Shown here: positions 26,176-33,193 of the stretch, in pieces
Position numbering within the stretch: position 1 is the stretch's first letter
How the letters are laid out: every line of letters starts with the position of its first letter
Source: Thiocapsa sp.
GTDB lineage: Bacteria > Pseudomonadota > Gammaproteobacteria > Chromatiales > Chromatiaceae
Direction: 5' to 3'
Length of the DNA stretch: 45,502 nt
NCBI RefSeq assembly: GCF_022340925.1
Contig: NZ_JAJDNA010000069.1
Span: 1 to 45,502, forward strand
Notes under the pieces: model-generated
Databases searched by the model: none
The model's input: the letters and a program-made list of their open reading frames with translations, nothing else
Told to the model about the DNA's origin: nothing
Position numbers and translations under genes: made by a program

Positions 26176-28113
26176 TCAGGTGAGCGCGGTGGCGTCCGGT
26201 GTCCGCCGCACGATCAGCTCCTGGGTCGGGTAGGCGAAGCTGATGCCCTCTGCCTGGAACCGGCGGTCGATGGCGAGATTGATCGCCTGCTGGGTGTCCA
26301 TGTACACGACGTAGTCGGCGCCGTACACGTAATAGACGATCTCGAACACCAGGGAGAAATCGCCGTACTCGAAGAAGTGAGCCCGGTCGAAGCGGGCCCT
26401 GGGCTGGGCGCGGATGATCTCGGCGATCATGTCCGGGATCCGCTCGAGCTTATCGGCCGGGGTCTCGTAGACCACCCCGATCTTGAAGACGACCCGGCGC
26501 TCACGCATGTGCGTGTAGTTGTGGATGCAGCTTCCGAGCAGGTCGGTGTTCGACATGACGACCTGCTCGCCCGAAAGGCTCTTGATGCGGGTCGTCTTGA
26601 CGCCGATGTGCTCGATCACGCCGACGGTCTCGCCGGCGACGACGAAGTCCCCGACCCGAAAGGGCTTGTCGAGGATGATGGCCATCGAGCTGAAGACATC
26701 GGAGAGGATGTTCTGCACCGCGAAGGCCACCGCGATGCCGCCGACCCCGAGAGCGCCGATGAGGCCCGCGACCGGATATTTGAAATAGGTCAGCACCGAG
26801 ACGCCGACCATCAACCAGATCCCGACGCGGATGAAGAACAGCAGCAAACCGTAGCCGGTGACTGCCGACGGGTCTTCGCGCTCCTTGGGGGAGCGCTTGC
26901 GCTCGAAGAAATCGACGACGCCGGCGTTCGCCCAGATGCCGATCTGGACGTAAAGGGCTACGATCAGGAGCGTCCACAGCCATTCCTGGAGCTTGCCCTG
27001 GCCGAGACCGGAAACGGACATGGCGGCGTAGAAGGCGACCACCAGAACGAACAGCTGACTGGTGTTCCGGATCAACGGCGAGATGACGGCGCGCAGGGTG
27101 CGCCGCTCCTCCTCCCCCTGCTTCGCCTCCGCGGCCAGCTTCGGCAGGACGCGGCGGCGGAGCACCAGCTGCACAAGCCAGACGATCACGTAGACCAGGA
27201 GGAACACCCCGAGCGCCGTCACCGCGTCGCGCGTATAGATGCCATGGTCCTGCACCACGGCGATCTCGGTGTCCCACCATTGCGCCAGCTGCTCCTGCAC
27301 CTGTTCCAGGCGCTGATCGACGGAGCGCTCCTGGACGCGCGGCTCGAGATCCGAGCGCAGGCGCTGGCCCAGCGTGCGCACCTGATCCTGAATCAGGGGC
27401 ATCTCCTCGGCGAGCCGGCTCTCCAGCGCCTCCGGGGAAAACATCACATCGTCCTGGACAACAGCGATCTTGCGCTCCAGCAAGGCGAGCTGGGCGGCGG
27501 TCAAATCGTCCTCGTCCCTGGCCAGATTCTGCTGGGCAAGGGCGTTGTCGTGTTGCCACAGAGCGACCAGCGTGTTGATTCGGGCGACCTCCAGGTCCCG
27601 TTCCAGGGCTCGGCGGGTGCCGGCATCCTCGGCGGTCGCCAGGCGGTCCCTGAGCCCGCGTCGCTCGCTCATGGCGGCCACCAGCTCTTCGGCGCTGAGG
27701 TCGACCTGCCGCTGTGCCTGCGCCCGACGCTGCTCGACTAACTCGTTCGAATACTCCGTCAGGGCGCGCTGGGTCCGAAGCTGATCGAGGATCGCGATGG
27801 GGTAGGGAGGGTCGATGCCGAGACCCTGGGTCTCGACGTTGTCGAGCTCGGCCTCTTCCTCGGCGAGGGATGCATCGAGATCCCGGTCCCGTGCGGCGAG
27901 GACGGCGCCCTGCTCCACCGCAAGCAACAAGGCCTCGAGAGCGGCAAGCCTGGGATCCTGGGCTTGCGCCTGGCCCTCCGCCGCGTCATCCGCGGGCGCA
28001 GCCTCCGACGGCTCGGCCGACTCTGCGGACGCTCCCTCTGTCCCGGGTCCGACAAGCTCGGCGAGCCGCGCCTCGATCAGCCCTTGGGCACGCTCGAAGT
28101 CCTCGGATGTCAC
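26176..28113 (-). CDS. MscS-family mechanosensitive channel with long N-terminal coiled coil
   Basis: From GTG 28113 the frame gives 645 residues. Residues 1 to about 290 are helical and charged with coiled-coil character. Five membrane helices follow (near residues 300-322, 350-372, 385-410, 425-450 and 458-492). The last is the pore helix, GLIGALGVGGIAVAFAVQNI, with the Gly/Ala packing of MscS, followed by the FRVGDFVVAGETVGVIEHIG beta domain and a cytosolic C-domain. Five helices with a cytosolic C-end put the N-terminal region in the periplasm, so a signal peptide is expected. The coding frame does continue upstream but is interrupted (next entry). Such channels release solutes under hypo-osmotic stress. 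Confidence 0.85.
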   Translation of the reverse strand: MTSEDFERAQGLIEARLAELVGPGTEGASAESAEPSEAAPADDAAEGQAQAQDPRLAALEALLLAVEQGAVLAARDRDLDASLAEEEAELDNVETQGLGIDPPYPIAILDQLRTQRALTEYSNELVEQRRAQAQRQVDLSAEELVAAMSERRGLRDRLATAEDAGTRRALERDLEVARINTLVALWQHDNALAQQNLARDEDDLTAAQLALLERKIAVVQDDVMFSPEALESRLAEEMPLIQDQVRTLGQRLRSDLEPRVQERSVDQRLEQVQEQLAQWWDTEIAVVQDHGIYTRDAVTALGVFLLVYVIVWLVQLVLRRRVLPKLAAEAKQGEEERRTLRAVISPLIRNTSQLFVLVVAFYAAMSVSGLGQGKLQEWLWTLLIVALYVQIGIWANAGVVDFFERKRSPKEREDPSAVTGYGLLLFFIRVGIWLMVGVSVLTYFKYPVAGLIGALGVGGIAVAFAVQNILSDVFSSMAIILDKPFRVGDFVVAGETVGVIEHIGVKTTRIKSLSGEQVVMSNTDLLGSCIHNYTHMRERRVVFKIGVVYETPADKLERIPDMIAEIIRAQPRARFDRAHFFEYGDFSLVFEIVYYVYGADYVVYMDTQQAINLAIDRRFQAEGISFAYPTQELIVRRTPDATALT

Positions 28114-28311
28114 CAGAGGATCGGGGAGGTCCGGCAGACCGACGAGCGCTGGATCGAATGGGATCCGATGCTCGGCCCCGGAAGTCGATTCGACGGCCGC
28201 CGGGTCCGCATCGGCCTCGGCGCCTCAGTGAACCGACTGTGCCGGGAGCGCGAGCGGCATCTACTGCAGGACGGTGGCCAGGAGTCAGGTGATCGCTGTT
28301 TGATCAGTCAT
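28114..28311 (-). pseudogene. Interrupted signal-peptide region of the MscS-like gene
   Basis: Reading upstream of GTG 28113 in the same frame gives 37 sense codons (ending in LPDLPDPL) and then a TGA at 28225-28227. Before it come MPLALPAQSVH, a TAG at 28261-28263, LLATVLQ, a TGA at 28285-28287, and finally ATG 28311 with MTDQTAIT. The pieces in order look like a signal peptide, with a hydrophobic core and an AQS-like cleavage site, broken by three in-frame stops. No frameshift is needed. The gene may be inactive, or may rely on the internal GTG with an untargeted N-terminus. Confidence 0.6.
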
Positions 28312-28775
28312 CGGATCCTTGAATGGTCTTGGCTGGTTGGCGGCGCCGTCCGAAGAGTCGAGCGGACCTGGTCGGAGCGCTCCGCTTTCCGGAGCGGTTG
28401 ACCTCTGCACGCGGGCGGTCCCTTGGGACCGGGTCCGATGTGCGACGGACGGAGGCGGGGAGTCGGCGTGATGCCCCGCAACCGGCCGTCGCTCACGGGG
28501 CGCGACCAAAAAGGCCGCGGAGGGCGCCGACGTGGCCCTCGGCACGAGCGTGTTGACGTGAGCCGTGGATGGGTGGGCAGGTTAAGGGTGGGCGCCGAGC
28601 AAGGCAAGGATGTGGCCAGCTAGCCCGCGGCGCATCCGACGACGCTGCTTGGGGTAGAATTGCGGTTGTTGAGACTCCCCGACGCTTCCGGCCGGGGCGG
28701 ATTCGAACAACTCGACAGCACCCCAAGGGACGGCCGGCGGTCGGCAAACCCATTGGACTGGTGCGGACATCAACC
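28312..28775. other. Divergent gap before the Mrp operon
   Basis: No gene is supported here. A TAGAAT at 28655-28660 is a good -10 box for plus-strand transcription toward mrpE, but no clear -35 lies 16-18 bases upstream. A 7-base stem, CGCTCCG (28378-28384) with CGGAGCG (28390-28396), has no T-run. The ribosome site for mrpE is weak. Confidence 0.35.
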
Positions 28776-29312
28776 ATGTCTTTACCACTGTCGCGGATGG
28801 CGCGGGGGGTCGGCTTCTTCGGGTTCTGGCTCCTGCTCGCCGGCCCCGGGGTGCTCGATGTAGCAGCCGGGACCCCGTCGGGCGGGCCTGTCGCATGGGC
28901 GGCCGAGTTGGTGCTGGGTCTGCTCGCCAGCCTGGCAGCAACCTGGGCCAGCCTGCGCCTGCTCCCGCCTGCCCCGGGCCGCGTCCGCTTCACGACTCTG
29001 GCACGTCTCGCCGCGCGCTTCCTGTGGCAATCCATCCTGGCCGGGGTGGACGTGGCCCTGCGCGCATTCGACCCCCGCCTGCCGCTGAATCCTGGCTATC
29101 TCGCCTATCCGCTGCGAATCCGCGCAGACACGGATCGGGCGCTCTTCGGGGCCTACACCAGCCTGATGCCGGGAACCCTGCCGGTGGGGAGCGATACCAA
29201 CGGTGCCTTGGTTTACCACTGCCTGGACCTGGAGAAGCCCATCGCGGCCGGGCTCGCCGGCGACGAGGCGCTATGGCGCCGGGTGAGGATGGGGGGGCTC
29301 GGTGATGAATGA
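28776..29312 (+). CDS. mrpE: Cation/proton antiporter subunit MrpE
   Basis: The 178-residue protein has two hydrophobic helices in the first 70 residues and then a soluble part. LARFLWQSILAGVDVALRAF and NPGYLAYPLRIRADTD are typical MnhE/MrpE segments, followed by TSLMPGTLPVGSD. MrpE is a peripheral subunit of the multi-subunit Na+(K+)/H+ antiporter and is thought to help assembly. ATG 28776 is the first good start. The gene overlaps mrpF by 8 bases, opening an operon of tightly packed subunits. Confidence 0.88.
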   Translation: MSLPLSRMARGVGFFGFWLLLAGPGVLDVAAGTPSGGPVAWAAELVLGLLASLAATWASLRLLPPAPGRVRFTTLARLAARFLWQSILAGVDVALRAFDPRLPLNPGYLAYPLRIRADTDRALFGAYTSLMPGTLPVGSDTNGALVYHCLDLEKPIAAGLAGDEALWRRVRMGGLGDE

Positions 29313-29619
29313 GTTTTTGCTGGCGGCCGCGGGCTTCGTGCTGGTGACGGTCGCCCTCGGCTTGATCCGGATCCTGCGCGGTCCCGGTGATGCGGACCGC
29401 ATACTGGCGGCACAGCTGCTCGGGACAGGCGGTGTCGCGGCGATGCTGCTGCTCGGCGTGGCGACCGGCCTGCCGGGGGTCACGGACCTCGCCCTGCTGC
29501 TGGCCTTGCTCGCCGCCTTTGCCGCGGTCGCCTTCGTCGCGGGCTCCGGCCGCGGGGCGGCAGGGGGCGCGACACCAGGCGTCGCGGAGGGGGGCACCGG
29601 GGGTGAGGAGCCCGAATGA
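29305..29619 (+). CDS. mrpF: Cation/proton antiporter subunit MrpF
   Basis: The 104-residue protein has three membrane helices (about residues 2-22, 35-53 and 58-78). The conserved motif IRILRGPGDADRILAAQLLG between the first two is the MrpF signature. A Gly/Ala-rich tail follows. The start may be ATG 29305 or the GTG immediately before it, both overlapping mrpE. It ends in an ATGA overlap with mrpG. Confidence 0.88.
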   Translation: MNEFLLAAAGFVLVTVALGLIRILRGPGDADRILAAQLLGTGGVAAMLLLGVATGLPGVTDLALLLALLAAFAAVAFVAGSGRGAAGGATPGVAEGGTGGEEPE

Positions 29620-29948
29620 GCCTGACCCTCGATCTATTCACCGTGGCCGCGGTAAGCCTGGGAGCAGTGTTCTTCCTGGCCGGAACCCTCGGGCTGCTCC
29701 GCTTCCCCGACACCCTGAGCCGCCTCCATGCCCTGACCAAGGCGGACAACCTGGGCCTCGGCCTGGTGGTACTGGGGCTGCTGCCCCAGGTCGCCTCCCC
29801 GCTGGGCTGGATCGGTCTCATCGCCGTGTGGCTGCTGGCCCTCCTCTCCGGCGCCACGGCGGGCCAGCTCCTGGCGGGGGCGGTGCGGCCGCCCGAATGG
29901 GCGCGCCTGACCGCTCCCGGCCCCGGGAAGGACACTGCCGATGACTAG
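29616..29948 (+). CDS. mrpG: Cation/proton antiporter subunit MrpG
   Basis: The 110-residue protein has three membrane helices. The motif LGLLRFPDTLSRLHALTKAD after the first helix is the MnhG/PhaG hallmark. MrpG is an integral subunit needed for the assembled antiporter. It overlaps both neighbours, mrpF by 4 bases and the mbhD-mrpB gene by 8 bases, so stoichiometric translation is likely. Confidence 0.9.
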   Translation: MSLTLDLFTVAAVSLGAVFFLAGTLGLLRFPDTLSRLHALTKADNLGLGLVVLGLLPQVASPLGWIGLIAVWLLALLSGATAGQLLAGAVRPPEWARLTAPGPGKDTADD

Positions 29949-30903
29949 CGCCCTGGCGGTCGACGCCGTCCTGGCACTGCTCATCTTTGGGCTGGCCCTT
30001 TGGATCAACGCTGCCCGCACCGCTTATGGGGCGGCCCTGGGTTTCATGGCCTATGGCCTCCTGTTGGCGCTGGTGTGGGTGAGGCTCGCGGCGGTGGACG
30101 TGGCCCTGACCGAGGTCGCCCTGGGGGCCGGGCTGACAGGATTCCTGCTGCTCGGCGCAGCGGCACGTCTGGCCCCGGATGCGTCATTCGATGCCGTCGG
30201 GGTGTCCGGCAAGGGCTCCCGGTTCTTGATCGCGCTCCTGTGTGCGGTCGTCGCAGTCGGGCTCGCCGCCGTCGTGCTGGTCCTGCCGGACCCCGCCCCG
30301 ACCCTTGCGCCATTGGTCCATGCGAACCTGGCGCGGACCGGGGTCGGCAACCCGGTGACCGGCGTGCTCATGGCCCATCGAGCGGTCGACACGCTCCTCG
30401 AGACCCTGGTGCTCATCCCGGCACTGATCGGCATCTGGTCCCTGTCCTCGGACCCCGACTGGGGCGGGCGTCCCGGGTCCTTGCCCGACCTGAGCTCCAA
30501 CGGCCCCTTGACCCTCCTCGCCCAGGTGCTGCCACCGTTCGGCATCCTGGTCGCGATTCATCTCGTCTGGGTCGGGGCCGAGGACCCCGGCGGCAAGTTC
30601 CAGGGTGCCGCGGTCCTGGCCGCCATGTGGGTCCTGGTGTTGGTGGCGGGTTTGGGCCGGGCGCCCCGGGTGACCAGCCAAGCATCGCGACTGCTCTTGG
30701 TGCTCGGCCCACTGGTCTTCGTCGGAATCGGGATTGCCGGTGTCTGGCTGGCGGGCGCCTTCCTGGCGTACCCGGAGGAATGGGCGAAACCGCTGATCCT
30801 GGCCATCGAGGCCGCTTTGACCCTGTCGGTCGCGCTCGTCCTGGGGTTGCTGCTGGCCGGACCACCAGTGGCGGATGGCGGGGGCGTCGAGCCGCGACCA
30901 TGA
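29941..30903 (+). CDS. Fused MbhD (DUF4040)-MrpB antiporter subunit
   Basis: The 320-residue membrane protein has two recognisable parts. Residues 1 to about 80 form a three-helix MbhD/DUF4040 unit (VRLAAVDVALTEVALGAGLTG, with its conserved Glu). From about 125 to 300 it is MnhB-like, with PVTGVLMAHRAVDTLLETLV and the MrpB motif GGKFQGAAVLAAMW. In standard Mrp complexes the MbhD part is the C-terminal piece of MrpA. Here it is attached to MrpB and the NuoL-like part of MrpA is absent from the operon. It overlaps mrpC by 4 bases. Confidence 0.85.
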   Translation: MTSALAVDAVLALLIFGLALWINAARTAYGAALGFMAYGLLLALVWVRLAAVDVALTEVALGAGLTGFLLLGAAARLAPDASFDAVGVSGKGSRFLIALLCAVVAVGLAAVVLVLPDPAPTLAPLVHANLARTGVGNPVTGVLMAHRAVDTLLETLVLIPALIGIWSLSSDPDWGGRPGSLPDLSSNGPLTLLAQVLPPFGILVAIHLVWVGAEDPGGKFQGAAVLAAMWVLVLVAGLGRAPRVTSQASRLLLVLGPLVFVGIGIAGVWLAGAFLAYPEEWAKPLILAIEAALTLSVALVLGLLLAGPPVADGGGVEPRP

Positions 30904-31262
30904 GCGGCGAGACGCTGTTCGGATTGTGCGGTGCCGCGTTGGTGGGAGTCGGACTCTTTGGTGTCATCTGTCAGCCGGGTGCATTGCGCAAGCTCATCGC
31001 CTTCAACCTCCTTGGCAGTGGCGTCTTCCTGCTGTTCGGCGTGATCGCCAAGCGCGGCGGTGGCGCCCTCGCCGCGGCGGGCCAGGGTGCCGACGGCGAC
31101 CCGGTGCCCCAGGCCCTGGTGATCACCGGCCTGGTGGTCGCCTTCGCCGCGACGGCCATCGCGATCGCCTTGCTGCGACGCCTGGCCGGGCTGAACGACC
31201 AGGGCAGATCCGAAGGCGAGCCCCCCCCTGCCTCTCGGTCGCGGTCAGACGGCGGGCCCTGA
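30900..31262 (+). CDS. mrpC: Cation/proton antiporter subunit MrpC (NuoK-like)
   Basis: The 120-residue protein has three helices like NuoK. LRKLIAFNLLGSGVFLLFGV is the second helix, and DPVPQALVITGLVVAFAATA is the family signature ahead of the third. MrpC helps form the ion path together with the NuoN/L-like subunit. The tail after about residue 97 is Ser/Arg-rich and unconserved. ATG 30900 overlaps the previous stop, and the TGA overlaps the ATG of the next gene by one base. Confidence 0.9.
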   Translation: MSGETLFGLCGAALVGVGLFGVICQPGALRKLIAFNLLGSGVFLLFGVIAKRGGGALAAAGQGADGDPVPQALVITGLVVAFAATAIAIALLRRLAGLNDQGRSEGEPPPASRSRSDGGP

Positions 31263-33076
31263 TGGAGGCGTCTGCGATCCCCACAGCCTGGCTCGCAGGG
31301 CTGTCGGCTCCGGGAGGCGTCCTCCTGGTGGTCCCGCTGATCCTGCCGGTGGTGGGCCTGCTCCTGGGTTTGCTGCTGGGCGGGCGCCGACTCGGCCCGT
31401 TCGTATTCGTCCTCCTATCCGCGGGGCTCGCCGCGGCCGTGGTCGTCGCCGCTGCCGTTGTCACTGGGGGCGAGCCGATGCTCTACCAGTTGGGGGGCTG
31501 GTCTCCCCCCCTCGGGGTGGCCCTCAAGGCGGACGGTCTCTCCGTCGTCCTGCTCCTCACCAGTGCAGTGGTGACGCTGGGGGTTGCTGTCTACGCCCAG
31601 CGCGACTTCCGCCCCCCCGGCGCCCGCGAAACCCGAGGATCCCTTGCCTTCTGGATGCTCCTGCTGGGGGTCTGGGCGGGGCTCAACACAGTGGCCCTCG
31701 GGCAGGACCTCTTCACCCTGTTCGTCGCACTGGAGCTTCTGACCTTCTCGGCGGTGCCACTGGTCAGCCTCGACGGACGGGCGGAGACCCTGGCCGCAGC
31801 CTTGCGCTACCTGCTCTTCGCGCTCCTAGGCTCGGTCCTCTACCTGCTGGGTGCCGTGCTCCTTTACGGCGCCTACGGGACCCTGGACATCGGCTTGCTG
31901 GCCGTCCAGATCGCCGCTGCGCACGCCCTGCCGCCATCGGTCCTGGCGGCCGCCGCCCTCATGACCGTCGGGCTGATGGCCAAGACGGCGCTGGTTCCCC
32001 TGCACCTCTGGCTGCCCCCAGCCCATGCCGGTGCCCCGCCCGCGGCCAGCGCGATCCTCTCCGCCCTGGTGGTCAAGGGATCCTTCTTCCTCCTCCTGCG
32101 CATCTGGTTCGACCTCATCCCGGGGCTTCTGGACCTTCCGGCCGCCCAGGCGCTCGGGGTGCTGGGTGCCGCGGCTATCCTGCTGGGGAACCTCATGGCC
32201 CTGCAGCAGGCCCGCCTCAAGCTCCTGGTGGCCTACTCGACCGTGGCCCAGATCGGCTACCTGTTCCTGATCTTTCCCCTCGCCGGCACCACCAGTGGCC
32301 CGACCTGGGCCCTGTCAGCCGGGACCCTGCAGGTGGTGTCACATGCCCTGGCAAAGGGGTCCTTGTTCCTGGCCGCCGGGCTGATCGCCAAGGCCCTGGG
32401 GCATGACCGGATCCGCGACCTGGCCGGGGTCGGTCGGGTCCTGCCGATCACCCTCCTCGCCTCAGGCGTCGCGGGGCTTTCGCTGGTCGGCATCCAGCCG
32501 AGTGGGGGCTATCTGGTCAAGGCCGCGCTCCAGGGGGCCGCGGAGGCCGGCGGGACCTGGTGGTGGGGTCTGGTCCTGGACGCCGGGGGGCTCCTGACCG
32601 CCGCCTATCTGCTGTGGTTCATCGGCCACGCGCTCTCTGGTCACGGCCCGCACCCCGCGACGGCGAAGGCTCCCGGTCGCGCCCAGGAGCTCGTCGCGCT
32701 GGCCCTGGCGTTGGGCTCCCTGCTGCTCGGGCTCCTCCCGGCTCAGGTCTTCGAGCTCATCTCCGTTGGGCGCGTCCCCCCGCCCGAGCCCATCGCCACC
32801 GCTTGGGCGGGCGCCTTCCACTGGGGCAGCCTCGCCGCTGGGCTGCTTCCCCTGCTGGTCGTCGCCGTCCTGGTCCTGGCGTTCGGCCCCTGGGGAGGGC
32901 GTCGGCGGCCTGGCCCCCTGGGCTGGCCGGCCGTTGGCGCCGCCGGCCTCGGCAGTGCCGTGGGTTGGCTGGATGCCCGCTTGCGGTGCTGGCCGGTGGC
33001 CGGGTTCTCGCTTCTGGCGCTGGTGCTGACGCTGGGCGTGGGGTTTGCGTTCGGCGCACGAGCCTGTGTGACTTGA
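31262..33076 (+). CDS. mrpD: Cation/proton antiporter subunit MrpD (NuoN/L-like)
   Basis: The 604-residue protein has about 15 membrane helices. The proton-pumping family markers are present: LFVALELLTFSAVPL with the helix 5 Glu, MAKTALVPLHLWLPPAHAGA with Lys and the broken helix 7, and SHALAKGSLFLAAGLI with Lys. It is about 100 residues longer than the usual MrpD, mainly at the C-terminus. It is the only large NuoL/N-type subunit in the operon, which ends here. The next gene is on the opposite strand. Confidence 0.9.
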   Translation: MEASAIPTAWLAGLSAPGGVLLVVPLILPVVGLLLGLLLGGRRLGPFVFVLLSAGLAAAVVVAAAVVTGGEPMLYQLGGWSPPLGVALKADGLSVVLLLTSAVVTLGVAVYAQRDFRPPGARETRGSLAFWMLLLGVWAGLNTVALGQDLFTLFVALELLTFSAVPLVSLDGRAETLAAALRYLLFALLGSVLYLLGAVLLYGAYGTLDIGLLAVQIAAAHALPPSVLAAAALMTVGLMAKTALVPLHLWLPPAHAGAPPAASAILSALVVKGSFFLLLRIWFDLIPGLLDLPAAQALGVLGAAAILLGNLMALQQARLKLLVAYSTVAQIGYLFLIFPLAGTTSGPTWALSAGTLQVVSHALAKGSLFLAAGLIAKALGHDRIRDLAGVGRVLPITLLASGVAGLSLVGIQPSGGYLVKAALQGAAEAGGTWWWGLVLDAGGLLTAAYLLWFIGHALSGHGPHPATAKAPGRAQELVALALALGSLLLGLLPAQVFELISVGRVPPPEPIATAWAGAFHWGSLAAGLLPLLVVAVLVLAFGPWGGRRRPGPLGWPAVGAAGLGSAVGWLDARLRCWPVAGFSLLALVLTLGVGFAFGARACVT

Positions 33077-33193
33077 GCGATCATCTCGCTGCGGATGATC
33101 TCGTCGGTCGCCATGGCGCCCGAAGCGGCGAAGACCGAGAACGAGCGGCTCGACACGTCCCCCGCGACGCCCATGGGCCCGCCTCCGATCCCG

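Noticed and set aside
26113..27741. Plus-strand frame of 542 codons over the MscS-like gene
   Set aside because: It is antisense to a channel with clear membrane helices and pore motif, and shows no family features.
33077..33180. Minus-strand frame after the symporter reading MGVAGDVSSRSFSVFAASGA
   Set aside because: It continues as antisense of mrpD, has no ribosome site and matches no family I recognise.
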